63,713 nucleotides of DNA from Tieghemiomyces parasiticus (Eukaryota; Kickxellomycota; Dimargaritomycetes; Dimargaritales; Dimargaritaceae): the NCBI GenBank assembly GCA_027575765.1, contig JANBPT010000163.1, positions 1 through 63,713 on the forward strand, in the 5' to 3' direction. Within the stretch, counting starts at the first letter, position 1, and every line of letters begins with the position of its first letter. Positions 12,966 to 24,533 of the stretch are shown here, one piece after another. A program made the translations under genes and the position numbers. Below the pieces are notes generated by a model. It was not told the DNA's origin. It saw only the letters and a list, made by a program, of their open reading frames with translations, and did not search any database.

Positions 12966-14297
12966 CTCCCTGGAACACGAGGCCCCCCTTCCATCCCTCC
13001 CACATGGCTGCCCTCCCGCCGCCGCCGCCATGTCTGTTCGTCGCGTGGACACATGGCTTGTATTACCATCTCTACTCCCTCCGCGCCCCTCTCCTTTCCT
13101 ATACATGATCCTACGGCATGTCCTGCATATCCACTTAACCCCTCCTCCCTCTTTCCTACTCTCCTTGGGAATCCCGCACATAAATCTTCTTGCCCGAGCC
13201 GACCTACCTTTTAGTGATACTCTGCCGGTCTGGCAGGAATATGAGATTTGCCAATAACTACATCCCAGCTACCACCTTGACCACTCGCTACTTTTGTATA
13301 TTCACACCGTCCCCGTCTTACATTGTGTCCTTCAAACCCTATGGCTCCCACTCAGCGGCCCCCCCCTCCAGCGTTCCTAAAACTGCAATAGCAAACTCTT
13401 ATCACTACGGAGACTAGGGCCGGTCCCTGTCTACCTGACCTCCCCTCAAGCTCGTTGCCTCCCTGTCCAACTTCGCTATTGCACCCTTGCCTGCTTATGC
13501 GCCCCAACCACCCCTTCTACTTTCCTCAACACACACACACCATTTCTATCAATTTTTGTTAGTTTGCTAAATAAAGCCTCCTCAACCACTTCAACTCGCT
13601 ACCTTTCCACAACGCGCCATCCACCTTCGCTCCAGCCAGTTCATAATCTCCCATGAAAAGAAATACCATCTCAGCGGCCATCTAAGCTCTCGCCATCAGT
13701 CTTGCAGTTACATTTCTGCGCGCACCTGTCAAGGTATGGTCACGCCATTCGGATGGATATCATCGCTTACCAGAACACGAAGTTTCCTGCTCATTCCCCA
13801 CTATACTCGGGATACAGTCTAGGGCTGCCACAGGGCGTTGGGGTGTATTTGACCCTTTCCTACCAGCTCTCAAACAAAATAAGAACTATGCGTAGCATCT
13901 TAAGTACCTTATGTCGCACCTGACCCGGTACCAATAGGCGGCTTGTGATTGATCTTTAATTTTCTACAATGTCACAATATCGAACCCGATAGACCCAAGG
14001 CTTCAGATACCAATGTACCGGTGATGATATATTTGGGAATAGGCCCGTTTTCACAGGGCGGTAATAGTCAGGGTTGGCTGGGGTATATTTGCTGGTGAAT
14101 CAAATATAACCAGTGAGGAGCGAGGGATAGTGGCCATCGATGATATCGGTAGGTCAAGCGGGAACTAAACGGGAAGTGGAACGGCAACGACGCTCATATA
14201 GTAGCGACCGTTGGGAAAAATAAGACTTAATTCTTGGAGTGGCAATCAGGAGGGAAGTCAAGGCTATCAAAGAGAGTACGGCGGGTATTGGGCCGGC
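12966..14297. other. Intergenic, no supported gene
   Basis: This is the 3' side of the plus-strand 69-residue gene and the 3' side of the next, minus-strand gene. An AATAAA lies at 13569-13574 and could serve the upstream gene, though it is about 600 bases past the stop. The plus strand remains pyrimidine-rich to about 13.7 kb. An ATG in a GCC-repeat context at 13030 opens a 75-codon low-complexity frame that I do not accept as a gene. Confidence 0.5.
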
Positions 14298-14882
14298 TTA
14301 GTGACTGCAAATAATGTGATTGCCGTTCGGGTGGCATTTGGTGCCAGGGGCGCACCTGAAGCTGACTGGGGCACCAAAATTACACACGGTGAAGCCGCCC
14401 ACGAAGTCACCGCCGCAGACCATCGTGCCGGACACACAGACCCCGGGCTTAGGAATCAGGGGCAGAGCAGGCTGGAGTAATCCCGGCGCCGCAGGGCCTC
14501 GGGTAGTAGGCACAGGGAATCCAGATGTCACCATAGGGATGGTGGTGGGTTTAAGAAGACCCGGTACCACTAACTCAACTGCGGTAGTTGGCTTCGGAAA
14601 ACCCGGGGCCACGGAAGGCAGAGTAGTGGGGTGAAGAAGGCCTGGGTCCACCAAGGGGTGCCTGGAAGCAGTAGGCCGACCCGGTGTGACCAATCCAGAG
14701 GTGATCGGCGTCGGGAAATCCGGGGCCACCGAGGTAATGATGGTGGGCTTAGGGAGGTCCCGGATGACGGAAGGCGGTGTGGAAACCGGGAACCCCGGCA
14801 CGACTGGGGCTAAAGTCTGGTCCGAAGCATAAGTGCTTACCAGGACGAGGGCGAGGGCGGTGACGGTAGCGAGCAGCTTCAT
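14298..14882 (-). CDS. Secreted CBM19-like protein with Pro/Thr-rich repeat linker (194 aa)
   Basis: The chosen start (14882) opens with a clear signal peptide, MKLLATVTALALVLVSTYAS; an in-frame ATG nine codons upstream would put a polar stretch before it. Residues about 25-145 form a Pro/Thr-rich linker with repeats in which PGLL and GFP units alternate. The last about 48 residues carry six cysteines spaced C-x6-C-x10-C-x9-C-x5-C-x8-C, with CGG, GGFTVC, APGTKC and NGNHIIC. This resembles the fungal chitin-binding CBM19 pattern, so the product is probably exported and binds the cell wall or chitin. It is one of three paralogues (21233-21715, 23093-23323). No catalytic domain is present. The sugar-binding role is inferred from the cysteine pattern only. 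Confidence 0.85.
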   Translation of the reverse strand: MKLLATVTALALVLVSTYASDQTLAPVVPGFPVSTPPSVIRDLPKPTIITSVAPDFPTPITSGLVTPGRPTASRHPLVDPGLLHPTTLPSVAPGFPKPTTAVELVVPGLLKPTTIPMVTSGFPVPTTRGPAAPGLLQPALPLIPKPGVCVSGTMVCGGDFVGGFTVCNFGAPVSFRCAPGTKCHPNGNHIICSH

Positions 14883-15016
14883 GGTGCTGAGATCAGTTGG
14901 AGGTGTCACGTCTGAGGAGGGGTGGGGGTCCGCAAGATAAGGTAGGACTGGCGATGGCGGGTGTGCTGAGGATATATGAAAGTGTATGGCTGTTGAGGTT
15001 GGGCAGGCAGGCCCTG

Positions 15017-15023
15017 TTTTATA
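15017..15023 (-). promoter_or_regulatory. TATA box for the 14298-14882 gene
   Basis: TATAAAA on the minus strand, about 135 bases upstream of the chosen start codon; this fits a short 5' leader of about 100 bases. Confidence 0.6.
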
Positions 15024-18000
15024 GTGTCCGGAATCCTACAGTACCGGACCCCATGCTACCATCTGGGAAGATAATGGCCATTATCCTTACTGACAAGGCA
15101 GAGACTTAGATCGCTAGTTGGTATGCTGATTGTGCTGCTCTAAGCCACCGTTAGGGCGTGTGTCTCTTGTTTTCGGGTCCACTATCTGCAAGATTAGGGT
15201 GATTGTATTAATTTTTTTGGGTTTAGAAATGTAAATACGGGAGTTAGAGGCAGCAATAAAATCTCATGCATCGTGTGTTGACGGCGAACCGGACTTGGGA
15301 TTACCGAACCCCTCACGGACCAAGTGAATTGGGTTGACAATGGAGCACATAGGTTACCATAAAACCGGTCAGTCTTACCTTCACTGTGATTTTCAAGTGT
15401 ACGATATTTTCCCCAGTCCCCCCCTTAACCTTCCTTTTTTTTCTCTCGTCCGAGGTAGTAGGCAGCCCAGCGCCGAGCTAGAATCTCACAGGTTGTCTAC
15501 CCTTGCTATTCAGGATGAACAAGGCGCTATTGTCATCTACTTCCTAGTCAGCTCCATTGTTTTGCCGAACGACCATATATCCCTGGTACAGTCACCAGAC
15601 TGCAGGCCCTTACTCTATTTGTGTGGTGCTGGGGTCTTGGGAAGATCGCCGGGGGTCACGTAGTACACCTTATCAGACGGACAGGCACTTATACGGGGAC
15701 CTCATTATATTTGCCAACCCTAACTTCAGCCGGACTCGGTTACCATCACATAGCGATTATCAACTTAGGTATCGATCTTATCTTTCTTCATTATCGTAGA
15801 CATAGAATCAGCCATTTTTACGTCCCACTGGGATGGAAGTTTCTTCTGGTTACTGTTTCCGAAATATTCTATTGCTCAGGTCCCTTTTTTGTTGACTGTG
15901 CAGCGAATGATTCAGAGCATCTTGAGTACCATATCATCCACTGGATACGATGGTCGGATGCCTGTGTAAGGAACAGCGATTTCACGCGGTGACATACCAG
16001 AAACTATTACGGAGAAACATTGATGCAGAAAAAAAATTGAATTCCCACCGTCGCCTAGTTAAAGGTCAACCGAGATGATCAATTTCTACTCGACTGAGAA
16101 GCTGGCTGTGTTGATCAATAGATTGCCTTAAAGCACAACCTTTCTAAAATATGAGCGAATCTAAACATGCGAATCCGAACCAGAAGGGTCAGGGGCGATT
16201 CGTGGCGGAGAGTAATGCACACTATCGAGAAATGCGAAGGTGTTAAATTGGCCCGAAACATAAAGTAGTCGGAAAATTGAGAGCCCACAGTAGAGGGTAG
16301 GCTATAAAAATTTCCACCTGGGGAACGGACCGTAGAAGGTATAGACAGTAGTGAGGATGCCTATGTTCCTAGAAGGCGTCTGACATGCAAAGGCGGTATC
16401 ATTGGTTATGACAGGGAGGGTGAGTGAGTCGTAGGGTAGGGTGGGGCTGTGGGTCTGCGGGAAATCATAGTTATTCGACCTACGACATGGGCTTAATAGA
16501 CGTTATATTGTACGCGGTGGGATGCACTTCGGAAGTCCATGCGTATCCATTTCCAAATTAGCGCCCCAGGGCAGCTGGGAGTCAATGTGGCCCGTGACGT
16601 ATAATCAAGGTAAGGACGATAGTTGTAATCAGCTAGTGAACAGGAGTCAGACATGGAAGACCCATGAGAGGAGACCTGAAACATTTTTTTAAAACTAATA
16701 CCCCATACCATAGCTGGTCTTTGCCGACAAGGTATACGTATAAGTTGGTCAATGGAAGGTATAACGGGGGGAGGCTAATGATAATTTGAGAGGGGATAGC
16801 GGGAGCCTTAGTCGTGGCTTGCGTGGATAAAGGAAATAATAATAATCAAAAACTACCATCCAAGCCATGGAAACTGTCAGTTGAAGGAGTCAATCAGCAT
16901 GACAGGCAAGATCCGCAGCGAAGTTCAGCCACTTGGATTGTAGTGAAGAGGGTCAGTAAACAATGAGCTCGGCCAGAGGTGGTCAGAGGTTAAATTTCCT
17001 CCGCTTGGATTCAACCATAGAGAAGTGTTACCAGAGATCTCTTGGCCTAATCAGACACCCTGATACCCACCCCGGCCAAAGTACTTAAAGGGCGAGATGC
17101 CCCTATCCAGGTCAATAAAAAATCATCACCCAGACTAAAAAAAATATTACACTTATGAATTGCCAACGCGTGTATCATGTAGAGCGGAAAGGGGCATACC
17201 TGAGAGATGACTAAGTGCAATGGTTTATTAAAAAGATGCCATGCCGCTATAATATATTAACGGCTTAGTAGGAAAGCGTGGTATTCTTGGATTCTCTAGT
17301 ATGTCCACTATGTACATTAGAAAATTTATTGATTAACGAAAATTATTTCTTCAAGAAAAGGACATATTTCAGCGGGGGCCGAATGGATAATGAGGTCTTT
17401 CCTGACCCCATTACCAATAACTAGGGATTTTATACTACTCGTACGTGGGAATAAGTAATACAGGGTACTGTAGTTCAAAACAGGTCCTTGAGAACCGTCC
17501 TGGGCTTCCACGATAACGGTCGTGGCCCGCTTTAATAGATTGGCTAGAGGGAAATAGCCGACGCCTCTGGTGTATCTATCTCCCCAAACTAGTCAGATGG
17601 TGTGGATTGTTGGGATATGGTTAGCTACCGTGCTAAGTATGGTATAGTTGGTTCTAGTCATTGGTCCGTTTAAGATGATAGTTATATTGCGAATACGCCT
17701 ACCCTCCTCCACCACTATTTTCTTGAGATAGCTGAGATTGCCATGGCAGTTAAGCAGAAGACCTTGGTCAATGATAGCTGAGGAGTGGTCGAATGACATC
17801 ATTCCGTCGAAATTAAATGAAGACTAACGTAGTGCCAAGGGATTAACAGATATGAGAAACTAGCGAGTGTCACTTAGTAATCGAAACGCCAAAGGTCAAG
17901 GACCTTGATTCACAGACTTAAAATGGTAGGTGGCGGTGTCCCGGATGTAGTAAAGGCGAAGGATAAAACTATTGATGGGTTTTGTCTTGGGCAGCAGAAC

Positions 18001-21000
18001 ATGGCTCTCCTTATATACGTATAATAGCACCAGCCAAACTACAAAGTAGGTGGCCAGGCCTTGGTTTCTGCCAGCCTCCACTTCACCTCACATTCCACCA
18101 CTGATTTAGGCAACGTAATTTGAAGAATCAATAAAGGAAAAGTGGCTTGATCAGGCGACCCCATTTAGCCCTTACCTTCACATTTGATTGAAAACTTAGA
18201 CAGTGTCTCTTTTTGATAGGAGAACTAGGGCGCTTCTTCCCCTATAGTAGAGTGATAGCCCGACCTTCCCAATATCTACCACTTTCCCCAACAGGTTTAT
18301 TCCATGGGAATCACGTCCGGAGCCGATTTATCTACTGCTCTTTGTTACTACCTGGTTTGTTTACTCTACCTTCACATTCAACCTCGAGACAGGTCACTTG
18401 GCCAACAAGATTGGAACTGCCCAGCTTCTAGGCCATCTAACCCGGACCTACCTCCTCCCACTTGACCTACTACCAGATTAAACCATGTCCAGTTGCTGGC
18501 CCAAAGCAACCACCTTAGCTACTGCGAGTCGGGGATGATCCTGGTTTCTTCATATTCGCAATCCACAGATAAAATTTGACCTTGGACTATAGCCCTGTCC
18601 TATGCAAGCCACCTGCTAACCCAACCGGCTAGTGCAGGTCATCACTTTATCACATAGGTGACTTTTGTCCGGGGGCCTGGCCCACTTGTACACACTGCAT
18701 AATTCCATGCCCGCCTTGACTAGTGCCATTTGACCTATACTGGGGGGGGGGCTTCATTTTTACGCATTCGCAGACCACATCAATGGCCCCATGGTTCCGT
18801 ATGACCATTGTATTTTCTAATGAGGATGAGTCACTTAACCAAGGCCTTGCCAAGGCGGTGATGAGGGTATGGTCATACACGTAATGCACTGAAGATTCTG
18901 CCCAATATCTGTGACCCGATGGAGCTAACCCCCCTAAGGGACAATGGGGGTTAGATGTGGCTTAACCCAGAGCTCCCTTTTTCTTATTACGTTCCTCGTT
19001 TGTTCTTATACAGTCTAAACTAGCACAATATCACCATCAGCTATATAGGAAATGCAGTGTAGTTCACAGGCTGACTATGCCCGCTATCGAGCCAACAGAT
19101 CATAGGTCGCATATGGCAGAGGTGAGGTTTCCTGATATGTATAAAGCCAACTATAATATAAGGAAGATCAAACGGTTCGATTGAAGTTACGAGTTCATGC
19201 ATCCAGCCTGACCTGATCCGTAGTTGGCCGACACAGGATGCCCAAGTGGTAGGGACTATACCTGGCCAGGAAGGGTTACCCAGGAGGTTTGAGGAGCGCA
19301 AAATTGGCAGCTCAAACCTCTAAATAGCTGGGGCCAGGGCGTTGGCGCAAGGGTACGTTATGGTACTAGCATAAGTGCCGTGGGTCAAATAAGAACACCG
19401 GGGTAATTTACGGGGAGTGGGGCGTCGGATATGGGAATTAGTAGCTCCGACTATATATATTCAACAGCAGCATGGTGATAAGCATATGATAATTGCATGA
19501 CAGGACTGTAATGTCGCATGTTATCTAATTCACATCTCGTGGATCAGTGTTGGTAGGCAAGGGCCCCGGGATTGGGCCATAGTAACACACAAGGAACTGA
19601 TGCGCACTGATGTTCTTGGTGTGATCCATATGGGGTCCGGTCTACAGGAAGGTCGGTGACCGGCAGCCTAGGCCTGATGACCTCGGTTGGTAAATTAGCA
19701 AGGGCTCTCTTGAGTGACAGTAGCACCAAAAACAAGACAGTGGAAAGGCTAATAAATAACAGCTGAAGGCAGGTTATCAGGATGGCCACTAGAGAAAGGA
19801 ATCGTAAGGGTTGCAAGTGATGGTAAGGATGCGGACTAGCCGTTTCTGGAAAGAGAAGATATCCGAGATAAAAACGCGGTAGAATTGGTTTCGAGGAGGA
19901 TGAGGAGGGAGGCATGAACCGTGGTTTAGGGGGGGGGCGTAGGGTTGGCAGCTGACTAGCACCATTTGGTCTATGGCACATGGTATGGTATGGCGCTATT
20001 TTGACCGGGTGGTTTATTATCGAAGCGCTAGTTATGAACGCTATGTCTTGACCAATTCGTGCAACCGAGCTTCCCCCTGTGTAGTCTAGTTAGAACCCTT
20101 TAGTTTGGTACGCGATTAAGCGAACCTCGGGCATACATTGACGGTCAAATAAAATCGGATTACCAAGAGGTACGTGGCGCAAAGTGACAGTTCCCTGCTA
20201 GTGCGTCAAGTATAGGAATTAAAAGTTAGTCGGGTACACAGCTTCGCCTGTCACTAGAGACAACATCCAGTTGATCCACCGAGCTCACCGGAACCTCTCA
20301 CCAAAGAACTATAACTCACGGTTGTAGTTGTGGCCATGATTCTGTGGGCTACGGGGTAGTAGGGTGCGCAAGCCGTTGAATCGGAGTAGGGCCAGTTGGG
20401 ATCGATCGGAAACGATTAGGGTGGGCCGTGGTAAGTGCATGCAGTCCTTTATGCAACAGACCTCGGGCACAGATGGCCAAGACTGTGGCCATCAGAAATC
20501 AGAACTAGGGAAATATATAATACGTTGGCGCTGCCGGATTAACCCCTTGATTAAAGTTTTTCAGTTTGATCTGACGAAAAGTGCGCCCGACTGTCCCACT
20601 GCTCTCCGCTGATTTCTCATTGTGGCACCATATTGTAAACTCCATGTTGAAATAGCCTGCCTTCCCAGCTTTCGGATTAACCCTTTTATCTATATTACCA
20701 TAATCAGTGTGGTGCTTTACAACTAAGCCATCGAAGTATAGTAGGGACAACTTTGTATTGATACAAGCAAATAATCACTCTCATCGATAGAATAAGGCAG
20801 CTAGATTTCGTGCGCTACCGAATGTATTTATCCTAAGCTCAACTGCTTTGATGAGTGATTAAGTAAGTATCTTGCGAGGTGTGAAATGTTTGGACGGCCG
20901 GAATGCATACCAACACAGCATCAGCACAATCCCTAAATCCGATTGACTGGTATGAATTTCAAGGCGCTGATGCCTGGCCTGCGTTGATTAATCAGCACCA

Positions 21001-21232
21001 CAATTAATGGAATCCGACCATCTATTGATTGAAGTGTAACTGCGAACCAAAAATTTCGAGTGTATTTCAATAGTGACGAACAAGTAGATATACATATATA
21101 TAGAGAGAGAGATAGAGAGCAAGGTTTGCAAGACGCTAAAATGCAAACCGCTCGTCAAGCTCAGCTCCTATCCTGGAAAAAACCTATTGGCGATGGGCAG
21201 AGTTTTTAACGTGGGCATTGGGAGGTCCTTAC
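15024..21232. other. Gene-poor region, no confident gene
   Basis: About 6 kb between the first two secreted-protein paralogues. No frame matches a family I know. The only frame I would look at again is on the minus strand at 19544-19981, with a two-helix hydrophobic stretch (listed under findings). Short A/T and GA runs occur (for example 21093-21118), but no transposon or RNA gene is visible. Confidence 0.5.
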
Positions 21233-21715
21233 TCAAGCTTTGCAAACGATATAGTTACCATTGGGACTGCACTTTGCGCCCACGGCACAGGGGAAGCTGA
21301 CCGGGGTCCCGAGATTACACACGGTATAACCATCCACGAAGTTACCACCGCAGGACACGGTGCCCGTGGAGCAGCCCTTGGGCTTGGGCGGCGGCGATAC
21401 GGCCTTGGCTGCTACAGTCGGGACCGCTGACGCAGGAGTCACGGATTCTTTGGCTAGTGCTACCGTACTCGTACTCGTAGTGGATGGAGAGGGTGCAATG
21501 GAAACCGAGTTGACCAGATCAACCAAGGTCGTAGTTGGCGTGGAGTTGGTGGCGGCTAATGTGGAGGTAAGAGGTGTAACGATGGGGGTGGTCGGCAGCA
21601 CAATAGGGGCCTCGCTCGGAGTGTCGTGGATTTCGCCATTGTGAGCGGACACGCTCGGGGTGGTCCAGCACGTGGCTAGTACGACGACGAGGGCTAAAAT
21701 GTTATAAAGGCGCAT
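21233..21715 (-). CDS. Secreted CBM19-like protein with Ser/Thr-rich linker (160 aa)
   Basis: The N-terminus has a signal peptide (MRLYNILALVVVLATCW..., cleavage likely near SVSA). Residues about 30-112 form a Ser/Thr/Pro/Val-rich linker (TSTLAATNSTPTTT, PSTTSTST) that would be heavily O-glycosylated. The C-terminal module has the same six-cysteine spacing as its paralogues (x6, x10, x9, x5, x8), with CGGNF, GYTVC, VGAKC and NGNYIVC. Likely an extracellular wall- or chitin-binding protein with no enzyme domain. It is intronless. The start is the first ATG before the signal peptide, about 175 bases downstream of a TATA box. Function beyond the module pattern is inference. Confidence 0.85.
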   Translation of the reverse strand: MRLYNILALVVVLATCWTTPSVSAHNGEIHDTPSEAPIVLPTTPIVTPLTSTLAATNSTPTTTLVDLVNSVSIAPSPSTTSTSTVALAKESVTPASAVPTVAAKAVSPPPKPKGCSTGTVSCGGNFVDGYTVCNLGTPVSFPCAVGAKCSPNGNYIVCKA

Positions 21716-21888
21716 GTTGGAGAAGGGAGAATGCGTCCAAAAAGACCGAATATGCGCGTTTGTTTTGGTACAGGAATGACGGGGGAAAGGTAGAAATACG
21801 TATCAGATCTGAGTGGGGTTTCCAGTAGAGATAAAATTGTGGAGGTAATGTGGAAAACTGACCTTTACCCTACAACGCGGTCACTGGC

Positions 21889-21896
21889 TTTTATAA
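21889..21896 (-). promoter_or_regulatory. TATA box for the 21233-21715 gene
   Basis: TTATAAAA on the minus strand, about 175 bases upstream of the start codon. Confidence 0.55.
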
Positions 21897-23092
21897 TCTG
21901 GTGCCTTCTGGAAAGGTCAAGCTTGTGACACTGACAGTGTCTGTTCACGTATCTCGCGCACAACAATAGCCTCACGTTATCGATTGTGGGCGATTGTACT
22001 AAACGATCTACATACGGCAGTTGGGGATGGCATTGTTTCCCGGTTCGTCATTGCCCATCGGGTTAATGTTAAGTATACTTCAAGCGCAGGCGAAACCTAC
22101 CCTGGTAATTCGCCTGCCGTCTTCGTGAACGTATCCCATTCTCAGTCCTCGGTAGAATGTAGAGGGTCACCGACAATAGTCCTTTTTACCATAGAACACC
22201 TTCTTTTTGTCTGATACCAAACAATACGGTTACCTGGATAATGTGGCGACCCTCCGCCTTGTTACCGTAAAAAGGGGAAATGGCCTGCAGGAACACGTGG
22301 GTTGGATAGGGTTGAGTGAGAATAGCCTGGTATATACTTCAGACAATAGACTGCATGATTGGCCGTGATACCCACCCATTTCAATTTTCCATGCCCAGCC
22401 ATCCACTGATGAATTCTACCTTGGCACAAATTTGGTACTAATGAATTAGAGTGAGACTAAACGCTCGGGCGGTTTGGAACAAAAGACAGCCTGACGTACC
22501 CGGTCTGCAGGCGCTGGCGAGGCTATGAGGCTCGGCTATGACCCCGACACACCCCTTCAGTGGCAACCTTGGCGTCACTACAGTTTTGTATCCTAGACCC
22601 GCACTGGGTTACCTACTAATCGAACCCCGTTCCCTCCTCTCATTCGCTCATTTAAAGGAAAAAGTTACGCACTGGTATGACTGCTGACTTTCACTCATCT
22701 AATTCATTTAAACAGCCTCCTACCCGGTACCTTAGATGACGACACAATAACCATATTGCACAACCTCGGAGTGATGTGCTGACATCCCGTATATCACACT
22801 CAGCCTAAACATAACTCACCCTGGACCGCTCTCCTTGTGAAATCACCTCTACATCCAAAATCAGGGAAATGTTGGTTTAATAAAATTAGCGGACTAAAAT
22901 AAAATAAAAGAGTGGATAGCTATGTACTGGCACCAGTGATGTCCAATGAAAATCGGACCGATGCGACCCATGAGGGTAAAATTAAGGACCGTACGGTTCA
23001 CTATCCAACAATTACATATAAACTGGTAGGGAGATGAGGAGGGGGGGAGGTATGCCGGCCTCCAACAAAAAAATAACAACTCGACAACCGGT
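21897..23092. other. Intergenic, no supported gene
   Basis: Spacer between two paralogous secreted-protein genes. No convincing reading frame, repeat or RNA is seen. Confidence 0.5.
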
Positions 23093-23323
23093 TTAGCGGT
23101 TGCAGATGATGTAGTTACCGTTCGGGTAGCACTTGGTTCCGGGAGCGCAGGCGAAGCTGACGGGACTACCCCAGTTGCACACGGTGAAACCGCCCGCGAA
23201 GTTACCGCCGCAGGTCATGGTACCGGAGACGCAGGCAGAAGGGGCGTGCGGAGCCTGGGGCCGAGCGGAAACGCTGGCAAGGGCAAACAGGGCGGTGAAG
23301 AGCACGGCACGGATGGACTGCAT
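23093..23323 (-). CDS. Minimal secreted CBM19-like protein (76 aa)
   Basis: This is the shortest of the three paralogues: a signal peptide (MQSIRAVLFTALFALASVSA), a ten-residue spacer rich in Pro/Ala, then the six-cysteine module directly to the stop. The cysteine spacing x6-x10-x9-x5-x8 is the same as in 14298-14882 and 21233-21715. Within the module it is closer to the 194-residue protein (CVSGTM, GGFTVC, CAPGTKC). With no linker or enzyme domain, it looks like a stand-alone secreted lectin-like or effector-like protein that may bind chitin. The small size, signal peptide and TATA box are consistent with a highly expressed secreted product, which is inference. Confidence 0.85.
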   Translation of the reverse strand: MQSIRAVLFTALFALASVSARPQAPHAPSACVSGTMTCGGNFAGGFTVCNWGSPVSFACAPGTKCYPNGNYIICNR

Positions 23324-23481
23324 GGTGGAAGTTGTAGGGAGAAGGACGACGGTGGGGAGGAAGAGAGTGGCGGTGGGCAGCTGATGATGGGCGACAGCGG
23401 AGAGTTGAGACGGGTTGGTAGATGGGCGAATGTAGTGTGATGTGGATGATAATTAAGACGATGGTAAGCAATCGTTGTGCC

Positions 23482-23489
23482 TTTATATA
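23482..23489 (-). promoter_or_regulatory. TATA box for the 23093-23323 gene
   Basis: TATATAAA on the minus strand, about 160 bases upstream of the start. The DNA between is purine-rich on the plus strand (pyrimidine-rich on the coding strand), as for other genes in this window. Confidence 0.65.
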
Positions 23490-24533
23490 CTGAACACCTA
23501 TCCTTACTAGACTGTAGCACAGCCTATGATTAGCGCAAATGAAAACCTGACGACCTACCCATCTGCACCTTGTCATACAATAGCAACCCTCTTTGAGCTG
23601 GTAGGCTGGCCATGTCGACAATGTGAGGATAATAGAACGGTGTCCTGGCATTCTCTCGTCGACTGCTAACAAACGAAGGCGGCTTGCAGCTGTGCGCAGA
23701 TCCTTACGGACGGTACCTTGTACGACAGACAATACATGCAACTCGGTGATTCTGTCTGCTGAACACCCTTAGCTGCATGCCGCACGAATGTGACTTGTGT
23801 AGCACACTTCTTAATCAATTAGAGGACCCATTGTTTGGATAATATGGTGCTGAATTGGCTGCATCAAACGTCGGCAGGGGGCTCAATTCGTTTTCTCATG
23901 GGCTAGCGGTTATTCTGAAAGGAAGAAGGCCATAAATGGATGGGCAAGGCCTATTGTCTAAAGAATTTGCGACCACAGCAAACCACACCTCGCCTAGGGG
24001 TACCTAAACGCTTGAGTAAAGTACAGGGCAGGCCCTGGTTGAAATTAAACCTAAAAATGAGAGTGACTGTGCAGGGGTTAGTCACGGCAGGGCATTCCCC
24101 TTCATGCAGATGTACCTGGCCTATTGTCAGTGATACTGACAATCCACCCGACTAGTCCGGCGAATCACCTCCCCTCACTTTTAGCCTATATTTGACACCA
24201 GTAGGTAGATTGGAAATGGGCACAGTTTTATTAGGGTGCAAGGATGGTGCGAGTAAAGATGGTGCAAAATGGGGAACGAGGGCCCCGTGACCGGGGAAGT
24301 TCTGGCAGGTCTGGCGGTTGAAGAACAGTAAAATAGTTTTGGAGTAGTGCAAAGGGATCGAGTTGGTTAGATAGGTGAGAGTTGTATACTACGGAAGGAA
24401 TGGGGGGGAAGGCGACGGGGGAAGGCTAAAAACACAAGAGGGTCAGGATCGAATAGGATAGAGAAGGATGAGGGGTGGGGAGTACCGATTGCAGGGAGCA
24501 ATAACGGCTAGAGCGTCGGATGTGGAAGGGGGT
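23490..24533. other. Intergenic, no supported gene
   Basis: This holds the upstream flank of the 76-residue protein gene and the 3' flank of the hydrolase-fold gene. Minus-strand frames here are low in complexity and lack support. Confidence 0.5.
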
